Below, piece by piece: positions 34,401 through 44,834 of a stretch of DNA of 64,000 bases; positions within the stretch are counted from its first letter, which is position 1, and every line of letters starts with the position of its first letter. Source of the DNA: Protonemura montana (taxonomy: Eukaryota; Arthropoda; Insecta; Plecoptera; Nemouridae); NCBI GenBank assembly GCA_947568835.1, contig OX387606.1, forward strand, positions 22,049,225 through 22,113,224, written 5' to 3'. The notes under the pieces are model-generated. The model was not told the DNA's origin. It ran no database searches and saw nothing but the letters and a program-made list of their open reading frames with translations. The position numbers and the translations under genes were made by a program.

Positions 34401-36277
34401 CTTTAGCATCACGATCGAATCCTATCTCGGAAACCATCCTAAGCAAGGTTTTGGAAGCGGTACTGCTTGTGCTAAGTACCATGGTAAGACCCCAACACGG
34501 CTTGCCTGATAGTCGTTCCACTCGTTGACGTAGGCGGCGATCCCCGCAGAGTCCATCCAAGTGGTGATGGGCACCAAGAGGTACATGATCAGCAGCCCGA
34601 TGAACATGTGGTTGAACACACTCTTGTGGAACTCGTTCCTGGTGCCGGAGAACTGGTCGTTTCTGACATAGAGCACGCTGATCACGTGCGAGAACAGCAC
34701 GAACAGCGGCACGTAGATCAGCACTGAGAAGGCGAACTCACGCGTGCGTATATCGAACCTCCAGCCTGCAGCGCGAGCAAACAGGGTGCTGAACTTGTCG
34801 ATGATCTCACATAACTTGGATACCGGTTGCCATGAAGAGTCTTTGAAGCCAAGACCGCCATCTTGAGAGTCCCTGATTTTGAGTTATCTCAAAGAGCCCA
34901 TGTTATTTCCAGTGTTTTCATCGGTTGTAGGTATACGTGTTTTGTGTAGTTTACACCGCTTTAATGGTCAAAATTGACTAAAAACGAGTTTCAAAATCTA
35001 TGAAATTAGCATTGAAATCATAAGGAGAACTCGGGTTTAGAGACTCAAACCGCTGAAAACAATGGATAGCCTGCCTTCTGACTGAAGGCTAATGTAGTTT
35101 ATTATTGTGCTAGGTTATGCTCTTCGTGATCGCCTCCGAATGAAATCGTTTAATACCTGGGCGAGCCTTCCACAAAAAGGCAAAGGGGTCGCCATGTTCG
35201 CTGAAACCCCGCGATCCAATAAATGGGTTTACACTAAAAAGGGTTTGTCGTCGTCCGAGTGGACAAACTCAATAAAAATGTCCTGCAATGTGGCCGCTGT
35301 CCGCGCTGTCCCTGGAAGGTCCCTTAACACAACCCGTTGCAGAATTGAAAACTGCAACGAGATCGAAACAATCGCCCACGTGTTAGGGAAATGCCGCAAA
35401 GGGGAACTGTTGCGTAACACGCGTCACCACTCAGTTAGAACCATCATTGCCAATGCCTTCCGTCAACAAGACCGGTGGGAGGTTCACGAGGAAATCCCCT
35501 TCGCAGAGGATGGCTCGACTCGCCGTGTGGATATTGTCGCTATTCGCAAGGACAAGAAGGAAGCATTAATCCTCGACCCGACCATTCGCAAGGTGCGAAA
35601 CACGCGGAAGAAGTCGACGATGAGAAAAAAAGGATATACCAGCCCTGCATCGCCGACTTGTCCAGACGCTATCATATCCCTGTCGAAAAATAGGAGGTAG
35701 TGGGCCTTCTAGTCGGTGCTCGGGCAGGAATACCGACGTTTTTCACTAACTTCCTCATGCGTTTTATCATCTCGCTCTCAATATTAGATTCAATAGTTCC
35801 TGTCATTCTTAAATCGTCAATTTGCATCTTACACAACCATTTGTACAACAACACTTCATAATTATCATAACCATAATCATAAATATTATTCATAACAAAT
35901 TGTATAAAAATATAGATCAGTAAGCTACACCTTAATGGTCAACCATATATTTGGTTAGCTGTCGATTTTCAAATAAATTGATTTTCTCTCTCTGCTCCAA
36001 GCCAGTGCTTGTGTATCGATGACAAACTCTCACCGTCGTCTGTTTTGCGAATGGGTAGACCCCCAAATATGTTGGCGGCCCTGAACAAGACTCCGAATCT
36101 GACAGCGAAGTCGTTCAACTCTTCGACGGCGTCCTCCTTGGCGACGTCGTGTCTCGGCGACGACGGCGTGACGACGACCTTGGGGTTGACGAAGTCGCCA
36201 GCGGAGACTAAGATAGGTAACATCTTGTTGACGGTGCCAGGGCAAGACTGTACGTGGTAGACTGGTGTGCTGGTCAT
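31494..36277 (-). CDS. Gustatory-receptor-like gene GR-B (445 aa, seven exons)
   Basis: Predicted seven-transmembrane gustatory-type chemoreceptor. Exons: 36277-36034, 34765-34506, 34043-33792, 33359-33069, 31997-31926, 31831-31742 and 31622-31494 (TGA). Phases match GR-A exactly. The start was chosen because MTSTPVYHV parallels the MSSLGVYTV start of GR-C; earlier in-frame ATGs exist. Exon 4 encodes RLWLALSRLSSNTAASL and a long hydrophobic pair. Exon 6 gives LSIGGFVTVNRGLFKS. Exon 7 gives TYLVVIVQF (residues 410-418), the intact family signature. The exon 2 donor is GC (CAG then GCAAGC) rather than GT. Intron 1 holds an R2-like LINE relic. It is closest to GR-C in sequence, so those two are the younger duplicates. 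Confidence 0.85.
33420..33625 (-). mobile_element. 5S-derived SINE, rearranged
   Basis: Reversed tail-side piece (ATGGCGTCGGTGAATAAATG) joined to a reversed head (GAGGACCGGTGTTTCCAACA, CATCCAATACCTGACTCAGC) with the body deleted. In GR-B intron 3. Confidence 0.7.
34152..34335 (+). mobile_element. 5S-derived SINE, 5'-truncated
   Basis: Body and tail only (GCTCTTCGACAAGAGTAGGC to ATTGCGTCGTTAAACATCAC). In GR-B intron 2, antisense to the gene. Confidence 0.75.
34805..35080 (-). repeat. GTTGCCATGG intronic repeat, copy 2
   Basis: Longest copy, in GR-B intron 1: GGTTGCCATGAAGAGTCTTT, CGCCATCTTGAGAGTCCC, CGCTTTAATGGTCAAAATTG, AAATTAGCATTGAAATCAT. Confidence 0.7.
35107..35840 (+). pseudogene. 3' end of an R2-like non-LTR retrotransposon (CCHC plus restriction-like endonuclease)
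   Basis: The translation shows a zinc knuckle (CRIENCNEIETIAHVLGKC), then RHHSVRTIIANAFR and a restriction-like endonuclease core (STRRVDIVAIR, then ALILDPTIR), the C-terminal order of R2-type LINEs. A frameshift near 35600 moves the reading into another frame (IYQPCIADLSRRYHIPVEK), which meets a TAG. Beyond the stop the family tail VVGLLVGARAGIPTFF is still visible. The reverse transcriptase is absent, so this is a 5'-truncated dead copy. It sits in GR-B intron 1, opposite in orientation. Confidence 0.8.
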
Positions 36278-36755
36278 CAAATATGCAACGCCATGATGAA
36301 AGGGAAAACAGTCTGTGCGTAGACACTTCGAGGGGCGGAATAACGGGTCACATGCTGAGTGGGCTGGCGAGCAGCGACGTCGTCTGTGGCAAGTGTAGAT
36401 ATGGAACCATCGCTCTACCTTGGGGCGGGCAACACAGAACACACCAGTCGGGAGCTAAAACATTCTAATGTAGCGCCCAGAACCGACATGTGGAAGTTTG
36501 GAACATTTAATATCGGTAATTTGTATGAAAACTTTTTTTTATTTCTATACTATTTTCACAAATTTCTCACAATATTAGAATAATACAAAGTGTTTTCACT
36601 GAAAGAAAAGTACAACTATAAGATACTTTCGCGAATTCACATAAGTGCTTTTTGATGAGAAAATTACGGTTTGTACTTATCGAAAAGTTCAAAGGTTTCC
36701 CAATGTCTGCTTTTACTCCAGAAATTAGTTTAATGGCTGGTAGTTTCTCCCACAG

Positions 36756-36955
36756 CTCTCCCTAGGTCTTCTGGTCTCCCTAGGTCTTCTGGTCTCCCTA
36801 GGTCTTCTGGTCTCCCTAGGTCTTCTGGTCTCCCTAGGTCTTCTGGTCTCCCTAGGTCTTCTGGTCTCCCTAGGTCTTCTGGTCTCCCTAGGTCTTCTGG
36901 TCTCCCTAGGTCTTCTGGTCTCCCTAGGTCTTCTGGTCTCTCAAGGTCGTCTGGT
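36756..36955. repeat. 18-bp minisatellite, about 11 units
   Basis: Unit CTCCCTAGGTCTTCTGGT, nearly perfect, ending 22 bp beyond the GR-C stop codon (36977). It therefore probably lies in the GR-C 3' untranslated region. Confidence 0.95.
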
Positions 36956-36976
36956 TCCCTCCAGAGCGGCGTCGCA

Positions 36977-39900
36977 TCATCGTTGCAAAGTGTTCCCGTC
37001 GGTCGCGTTCTTCGCCGCGTCGTCTCCGTCGCTGAGGTTCAAGCCGAGCTCGAACTGGATGATGACTACCAGGTAGGCAAAGATGGTGGCACAACACTGC
37101 AAGCACGGGACCCACCTTAGCGTCAGGACCACCTGAACCTGAAGAGACTTTCAAGCCAAGACCGACATCTTGAGAGTCAAAGATTTTCAGTTCTCTCGAG
37201 TCCGTATACTATTTTATGTGTTCAATCAGTAGTTCTCACCGCTTTAATGGTCAAAATTGGTTCAAAACTTCTTTCAAAAAGTCTCAAATTAGCATTGATA
37301 TCGTAAGGACACATCGGATTGAGAGACTCATACCTGATGACAACAATGGATTATCTGACTTCAACTTTGATCAGCTGGCTGGATCCTATGCTCTATCCAG
37401 GTTATTTGAGATCAGCTGACTGGATCCTATACTCTATCCAGGTTATTTGAGATCAGCTGGCTGGATCCTATGCTCTATCCAGGTTATTTGAGATCAGGTG
37501 GCTGGATCCTATGCTCTATCTAGGTTATTTGATATCAGGTGGCTGGATCCTATGCTGTCCAAAGATGCAAAGGATTTAAGGACACTCACTGACTTGAAGA
37601 GGTCGCGGTTGACGGTGACAAATCCTCCCAGGCTCAGGACGGGAGGGTTGGCTGCGATGCACTGGAAGAAGAGGTTCACCTGGCAAGGAGGGGACAAGCT
37701 TGAGTTCAACCATCAATGTGTTATTTAAATGCATTAATAGGCCTGGAGATTGAGGATCTAGGCTTGAAAAAAATAGCGACAAGCTGAATATTGCAGACCT
37801 CCATGAACATTGGCAGAAATTTAACCGCGTGAGTCCATATTTTGCACTCTTATTCGAGAGTTTTTTTTAATTTAATTTGTAATAAAAACACGGTTATTGG
37901 TACGACTAGCTGTGAAAAGTGTAACGAACCTCTCTGATAGTGTTGCAGTCGCATTCGGTCGTGTTGATGGTTTGAAGTGCTTCCAAGATGCCGTTCTTCA
38001 CCTGAAACAAAGTCAGGTTGCATGAAGGACGCTTACAGAGAATGTCAACTCAAGTCTGAAGCCGCCATCTGATTCCTCCCATTGAAACTGTCAGGCGAAC
38101 TCAGCATCTCCATGGCTACCAAACGTTGAATCTACCATTGAACCTCCTATGCTAGGTCATGATATACCCGTGGTAGCATAAGATAGCAGAATTGAGAAGC
38201 TCTGCCAGGCGATCTCAGCATCTCCATGGCTACCAAACGTTGAATCTACCATTGAACCTCCTAAGCTAGGCCATGATATACCCGTGGTAACATAAGATAG
38301 CAGAATTGAGAAGCTCTGTCAGGCGATCTCAGCATCTCCATGGCTACCAAACGTTGAATCTACCATTGAACCTCCTATGCTAGGCCATGATATGCCCGTT
38401 GTGTTTGGTGCAACTGACCTGCTCGGTGATTTGGTACCCTCTGTTACAGAACGTATAGAAGGCGACGACTGTCAACACGGTGGCCAACACATAGACCACG
38501 TTGGAATCGAATGCCCTGTGGAGTCCAAGCAAGCTGGACAGCAACCCGTGCACGGCCAACACGATCAGGTATAACTCGCCCATCGTGAACAGGCCAGACG
38601 TTCTAGCAAACGACGCCGAGGTGGATGACGTCAGGCGGCTCAACGCCAGCCACAGGCGTCGGTACTCGTACAGAGGGCGTCGCGGCGCCTCGGACGTCTG
38701 CAGCGCCGTCTGCCGGCAGGTAGGGACATTATTTACTCGGGTAATATCGAGGTGGCGGTGATTTCTAGCTCCTGTTTTCCCCGAATCGAGGTTGGTTAGT
38801 TCGTGGTGTTCAACGGTACAATGTTTTGACAACGTGCCATGTGGCACTGATCGTTAGAATGACAGACCGTTGAAACATGAAAAATATCAAGTTGACGGAC
38901 TGTTGGGTTTTTAACGAGCCACTAAAAAACCAGCCCAAGACATCCAATTTTGACCATTAAAGCGGTAAAATCAACGAAAACCACGTAAACTACTGATACA
39001 AAAAAAAAATTAAAAATAGCCCCGGCTCTTTGAGAGAACTCAAATCAGGGACTCTCAAGATGGCGACCTTGGCTTCAAAGTCTCTCCAAGCCAACCGCTA
39101 TCCAGTTTGTGTGAGATCGGTGGTAGCAACTCGTGCATCGAGGAACGCTGTGCAGTGTTACCAGGAAGGCTGCATTGAGCTGCGCGGCTGCGCCCACGAT
39201 GGCGTAGCTGGTGAGCATCCAGTAGCAGCCGCTGACTGCGCAGTAGAATACGCTGACGAGGTGCGGCAACTTCTCCCAATAGCGCAGCTCGCGCAGCGCG
39301 AAAAAGTGAAGGCTTGAGGCAATGAAAACCATGCTGCCCAGCGCCACGGCAGCCTGCGTTCTGCGCGTGTCCGCGATGCGCAGTCGGCTGCCCACGGTGC
39401 GCAGAAAGAGACCCTGGGGGGCAGCAGCAAGAGGATGGTTCAATGCATTGTCAACTGCCCGAGCTGCCCCAGTGTTATATTAGCTAGCCATTGTAAAATA
39501 AAGTGCTACTTTTCTTTTCTATAATGCTTCAAAAGACCGAACGGTTTGGCGTGTTGGAAACACCGGTCCTCGTGAGATCACCAAAGTTAAGCAACACTGC
39601 GCTGAGTCAGGTATTGGATGGATGACCATCATACACATGACCAGTTCTGTTCGGGAGAGAGCTTGGAGAGATGAAAGTTAGAACAGCAACTTCACTCGCC
39701 TTGCTTATCAACCTCTCGACAGCATGGATTTTTGGAGGAACCCTGTTGTTCTCGTTGTACCGTCCTTCGGAAGGGACGTTAAGCCAGTGGTCCTCTTGGT
39801 GCTCTTTGACAGGAGTAGGCTAAGTGCCGGCGCCGGCTTTCACCTCCTCCCTTCTAGGCTAGGTTAGGTTCATTATTACCCACTCATTTACCGACGCCAT

Positions 39901-41242
39901 TAGACAAGTTCCACATGGCACGTTGTCAAAACAGTAGGCACCTGAAACTGGTTCCACTCGTTGGCGTACTCGGCGAGGTGTGGGGCGTCCAACCAGGAGG
40001 TTAGTGGTACAAACAGGTACATGGTTAGGAGCCCGATGAACATGTGGTTGTAGACTCGATGGTGGAAGTCGCTCCTCGAGCCTGAGAAGGCCGCGTTGAC
40101 GTCGAGCAACAGGTCGATCACGTGTAAGAAGAGTCCGAGTAACGCTAGGTACACGAGCACCGCGTAGGCGAACACGCGCGTGCGCACATTGAACTCCCAG
40201 AGCCCTGTGGGAGAAACGAGAATCACGGGGCAGGCATTGGATTTATAGACTGTCAGAGACACAGTGCTAATGGTAAACCTCCTGCGGGGCTAACAAGCAT
40301 ATCGGAGGGTGCAACTATTAGGCGTATAGTTGATGCGTAGCGAGCGGAGCAATTTTTTTATTTCACTTACCCCAGAAAAAAATCACTTGTGTGTGTGTTA
40401 GGAATTAGGATGAAATCTTATTTAAATTGCAAACGCTTGCAATGCGCGGGGTATTTTATTATTAACAACACTAGAACCGTCTAAAAAATTGATGCCCAAA
40501 CGCGGACTCAAACCCCGATCTCCACCATTCGCGGGTGTTGCTCTGAACCATTGAGCCATTGAGTTTTTTTTCGTTTTGTTTGCGCTCTAGCGGCCAAACG
40601 CCTGCACTAATTTAAACAAAATTTGCAGAGCACATTTTTATGTTCTCAACTTGGACCCCCTGCGAGTTTCAATAAAATCGGTCAAATATATTCGACACTA
40701 TTCTACATTTACGAAATCGTTTAGATATTTTAATAACCGTTTTGGAGTTACGCCGCTAAAAGTGTTTGATATTTGTTCACCAAACTTTGCATTGTTGTGA
40801 ATTTCATCAAATTAAGTAGTTGCAAAGTTTTTGAGCCTGTTTGTGCTTTCGTTCTCTCGTTATTCATGCATTTTCGACCTAATTGTCTCTTTTGATTGTT
40901 TTGCTTTGATACAAACAATACAAGACAATGGCTTCACATTTTATCAGCAAATCATCAGCGCAAATCAAAATGCCGTGGTACATTTAATACATAAATGTAT
41001 TTACAAAGCAATGTTCGTGGTGAACAATATCTCTCACCATTGTCTCTCCTGTGGATGGGCACGGCACCCAAACCTCTGGCAATATTGATCAGTATCCTAA
41101 AGCGGTTGACAAAATCATCGACGTCGTCATTAGCCTTCGGCGTCGACGTCGGCGTCACCCACGCGCCGTCCCGACGCTTTCCCGGCGTCGGCGTCGTCCT
41201 CGAAGGGACGCCGTTGACGGTGTAGACGCCCAGCGAAGACAT
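36977..41242 (-). CDS. Gustatory-receptor-like gene GR-C (430 aa, seven exons)
   Basis: Predicted seven-transmembrane gustatory-type chemoreceptor. Exons: 41242-41038, 40204-39942, 39413-39162, 38709-38419, 38001-37930, 37679-37590 and 37096-36977 (TGA), with the same phases as GR-A and GR-B. Exon 2 contains NHMFIGLLTMYLFVPLTSWL, almost the same as GR-B. Exon 4 has RLWLALSRLTSSTSASFART. Exon 6 gives LSLGGFVTVNRDLFKS. In exon 7 the signature reads AYLVVIIQF (residues 398-406): the usual Thr of TYxxxxxQF is Ala. All splice sites are GT-AG. Introns carry tandem repeats, a full 5S-SINE and a tRNA-like element. The frame is intact, so a working gene is likely despite the motif change. Confidence 0.85.
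37128..37350 (-). repeat. GTTGCCATGG intronic repeat, copy 3
   Basis: Lacks the first bases but keeps AAGCCAAGACCGACATCTTG, CGCTTTAATGGTCAAAATTG and AAATTAGCATTGATATCGT. In GR-C intron 6. Confidence 0.65.
37369..37556. repeat. 41-bp tandem repeat, 4-5 units
   Basis: Unit core GGCTGGATCCTATGCTCTAT and CCAGGTTATTTGAGATCAG, inside GR-C intron 6. Confidence 0.9.
38090..38397. repeat. 114-bp tandem repeat in GR-C intron 4, about 2.7 units
   Basis: Core pieces are GGCGATCTCAGCATCTCCAT, GTTGAATCTACCATTGAACC and GATATACCCGTGGTAACATA. The same unit forms a second array at 41779-42157, upstream of GR-C. Confidence 0.9.
38935..39118 (+). repeat. GTTGCCATGG intronic repeat, copy 4 (inverted)
   Basis: Opposite orientation to the other receptor-gene copies: CAATTTTGACCATTAAAGCG, then GACTCTCAAGATGGCGACCT. 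In GR-C intron 3. Confidence 0.65.
39537..39935 (+). mobile_element. 5S-rRNA-derived SINE, fullest copy
   Basis: The head follows internal 5S rRNA: GTGTTGGAAACACCGGTCCT, CGTGAGATCACCAAAGTTAA, GCAACACTGCGC, GGTATTGGATGGATGACC. The body and a tail (CACGTTGTCAAAACAGTA) follow. It should carry the 5S-type internal promoter region, fitting the SINE3 class. It lies antisense in GR-C intron 2, with its tail end 6 bp from the exon 2 donor. Confidence 0.9.
40425..40570 (-). mobile_element. tRNA-like element, one arm
   Basis: GCAAACGCTTGCAATGCGCG, then AAAATTGATGCCCAAACGCG, CGATCTCCACCATTCGCGGG and ATTGAGCCATTGAG. Single arm of the foldback family in GR-C intron 1. Confidence 0.7.
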
Positions 41243-41529
41243 GTTCTACTGTGTTGGTAGACTTCTGTAGGTACTGGATATGAGGAACGAGGACGAGTAT
41301 CGAATGAAGAAATTGTCGCTTCCTTTGAAGGCTTGGAGGGTGGAATAATTTAAGTCGGTAAAATTGCATTTGTCCTCTTCTATTTTGACGACCTTTACAA
41401 CTCAGAAGTTAGTTGTGTTTTGTGTCCAGCCTACGACAACTTCACTGTTCAGAATTCTGAATTGTAAGTATTTCTGGACTCCTCCAATGTTTCGTCATTG
41501 GAAATCCCGGTTAATGTTCTTGAATTCTG

Positions 41530-41725
41530 CAGGCGTTCTCTGTCTCGTCCCCTTGCCGACGTATTCAACCCTCTAGATGGAACAAGGCCTTAATGTAACA
41601 CCAGTCCTTAAAAAGGGATTTCAATACCAGGTTTCCAATTATCGTGCAAGTTCCCTTCTTTCAATAATCTCGAAGGTTTTCGAGAAGTTGGAGCACAAGC
41701 AGACTTACAACCACGTGAGAAAGCA
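41530..41725 (+). pseudogene. Reverse-transcriptase fragment of a non-LTR retrotransposon
   Basis: The translation shows SLSRPLADVFNPL, then after a break VTPVLKKG and SNYRASSLLSIISKVFEKL, the standard block of jockey-like reverse transcriptases before the palm. A stop and small indels interrupt it. It is too short to be active. Confidence 0.75.
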
Positions 41726-41778
41726 TTGTTGCCACAGAGCAGCATGGGTAGGATAACAATTGGTAAATTTTAAAAGTT

Positions 41779-42157
41779 CTGTTAGGCGATCTCAGCATCT
41801 CCATGGCTACCAAACATTGAAACTACCATTGAACCTCCTATGCTAGGCCATGATATACCCGTGGTAACATAAGATAGCAGAATTGAGATGCTCTGTCAGG
41901 CGGTCTCAGCATCTTCATGGCTACCAAACGTTGAATCTACCATTGAACCTCCTGTGCTAGGCCATGATATACCCGTGGTAACATAAGATAGCAGAATTGA
42001 GAAGCTCTGTCAGGCGATCTCAGCATCTCCATGGCTACCAAACGTTGAATCTACCATTGAACCTCCTGTGCTAGGCCATGATATACCCGTGGTAACATAA
42101 GATAGCAGAATTGAAAAGCTCTGTCAGGCGATCTCAGCATCTCAATGGCTACCAACA
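41779..42157. repeat. 114-bp tandem repeat upstream of GR-C, about 3.3 units
   Basis: Same unit as the array at 38090-38397 in GR-C intron 4, about 3.4 kb away in the same orientation. Confidence 0.9.
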
Positions 42158-43187
42158 TTGCACCTATGCTTGATAATATTTTTTAAAGTTCGCAACTAAC
42201 ACGATTATCTCATTAATAATAAAGAAACTCACCTGGTTTTTGCTTTGCGTCACTGACTCTAAGTTATCTACCTGTGGACTTAGCAAGTCTCCAGTTTTTC
42301 TCTGACAAATGTGTGAGTGTGAGTTCATGCGTACGTCGAGTGCTCGGTATATGGTAACTTTGAATATCGATTTTTTAACTTGGTTCTATCCAAGTGCGAA
42401 ATTATAGAGCTTGTTTTGCAATCATCTAGATAACTATCTAAACAGCAATTTATTTCAAAAAGTAATCTGGAAATATTTAAATATTGTAATCCGACACGCA
42501 ACGGGCTAACATGGCGAGGCTACAAAAAATAACTGACTACCAAACTGAAAACTCGGGCAAGCAGACTGAATGACGGACAAGTTTTTCTTGGAAGCTGCAG
42601 ACTTCTCTCCTCCTCTAACCAAAGTTTCTCCGCCGGATGGGGAAACCCCGCGTGTACGCCCGTCATAATGACATTAATCATTAGAATGTGACATTATTCA
42701 CTTGAAATCAATAAAACTCAGCACCGCCATCTTTCTACAATGATTCTACCTACGTTTTGCCAGCGAAGATTTCAACGGTTTTTTTTCAATCTATAGAGCC
42801 AATTTTTTCTTATGGCTCGCTTAAAAAACGCTTTGTTGTATCTCAAGTCGACTATTTCAGGAGAATTTGAATAGGGACACAAATTACAACGAAACATGAC
42901 GGTTTTGTCCCTGGATGATTTTCATCTTCCCAATTACAATTAAATTTTTTTTTTCAATTTTTTATTTATTGGCTTTTTTTTAGCTATTAACATTGTTTCT
43001 TTAACTGTGACTGAAATATGAACTTTTATTATTGTTATTATTGTTGAATGAGATGGTGACCACACGCATGAAATCCACTGATCTCGAAATCTCAAATTTG
43101 GAAAAATCTCGTCACTCGACAGCGAAATTTATGAAAGAATCCTGTTCGAGTTTGATTTACCTCCGGAATTGACAATTGTTGTTCACA

Positions 43188-43800
43188 ATTGATTGATTGA
43201 TTTGTTGTGTTTAACGACGCACATTTTTGACAACGGGCCCTGCGGCACTGGTCTAATGGCGTCGGTGAATGCGTGGGTGATGATGAGGATAAACCTAGCC
43301 TGGCTTAAAAGTGATGAGGGGAAACCCGGTGCCGGCACGTAGCCTACTCCTGTCGAAGAGCATCAAGGGGACCAACGGCTTAACGTCCCTTCCGAAAGAC
43401 GGTACAACGCGAACAACAGGATTCCTCCACAAATCCACGCTGTCGAGAGGTTGATAAGCAAGGCGAGTGAAGTTGCTGTACTAACATTCATCCCTCCAAC
43501 CCTCTTCCGAACAGAACTGGTCATGTGTATGAAGGTCACCCATTCAATACCTGAACCAGCACAGTGTTGCTTAACTTTCATCCTTCCAGCCTCTCTCCAG
43601 AACAGAACTGGTCATGTGTGTGATAGTCACCCATCCAATACCTGACCCAGCGCAGTGTTGCTCAACTTTCATCCCTCCAACCTCCCTCCCGAACAGAACT
43701 GGTCATGTGTATAATAGTCACCCATCCAATACCTGACCCAGCGCAGTGTTGCTCAACTTTCATCCCTCCAGCCTCTCTCCCGAACAGAACTGGTTAATGA
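43188..43800 (-). mobile_element. 5S-derived SINE with tandemly amplified head
   Basis: Reversed full SINE followed by three further copies of an approximately 100-bp head segment (CTCTCCCGAACAGAACTGGT, CATCCAATACCTGACCCAGC, CAGTGTTGCTCAACTTTCAT). This is internal tandem amplification of one SINE, not separate insertions, since no tails separate the copies. Confidence 0.85.
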
Positions 43801-44834
43801 GGATAATGAGAATGTAAAGAAAATAAGGCAATAAGGTGGGTCATGAGGTGGGTTAATGAGTTGGACTCATCTGAATGATCGCATAGGGAACCAATTCTGA
43901 ACCACAAACCATCTATCATTTCAGAGAACAGGAACCTCTTGTCGAGACCGGATAAACATGCTCGGGAATGGTTTCAGCCGCGAGACAATTCAAGACTGTG
44001 CCAAATTAAACTCGAACAGATAATAAACACCCAACGTCATGCCTTTATTTAACAGCACGTAAATGTACTACAATATTAGCTACGCTGGTACAGAGATACA
44101 TATTAAGTATTTACCTTTCATACCGTAATACTTTCGTAAAAATGTAAAAAGATTTAAAAATATCGAGTTAACAGCAAGTTTAGCACCGCGAGTAAATAAG
44201 AAACATTTTTAAAAGGTTAAAATATTAAATGACGTCCGTACAGTTAGTTTAATGCACTGCACAATACTTATACTTGTAACCATTTTAAAACCAGCACTGG
44301 GTAATGGTTCCTTAAATATTTAGATATTTCATCATTTTCAATTTTATAATAACAAGTATCCTACCGATACAGTAGTAGAAACATTTAAAAAAACTACCTT
44401 TTAGCTACGATTATTGCTATTAAATATACTTTGGGCAAGATTGATTATTTTGCTGAGCTGCGTTATTGTCGAACGTTATTGTCGAGCGTGCTGAGATTAC
44501 GACCTTTGCGTAGAATTATTTGCTGAAGTCCAATCATTGTACAGGCACTGACCATCAAGTTGAATATTAATGCCTTGTTAGGTAATTATTAACCTGGGAG
44601 GTCCCGGGTTCGTATCCGGGTTCGGTTGCCCATTTTTTCAGTCTATCTTCCTTTCCACAATAGTTGGACCTGCAATGCTAAAAATGTATAGATTTTTTTA
44701 AATAAATTAATGCGAGACTTGTATGCGTTTTCAGCTAAATAAACAACAAAAACTTTAAGATATTCGAATAGCTGTTTCAAATCAAATCTGACGATAATGG
44801 GCCGTGCTGAATACGATGAAAGACCTGGCGTACT

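Larger units (their letters stand above)
41243..44834. other. Repeat-rich intergenic stretch between GR-C and GORAB
   Basis: Holds the RT fragment, the 114-bp array and the SINE cluster listed separately. At about 44590-44632 a tRNA-like 3' half (GGTCCCGGGTTCGTATCCGG) is visible without a 5' half. No gene recognised in the remainder. Confidence 0.5.

Noticed and set aside
39537..39626. Functional 5S rRNA gene
   Set aside because: Only internal 5S sequence is present and it continues into SINE body sequence. The 5' and 3' ends of 5S rRNA are missing.
44590..44632. tRNA gene suggested by GGTTCGTATCC
   Set aside because: Only a 3' half is visible. No D arm or paired acceptor strand upstream.
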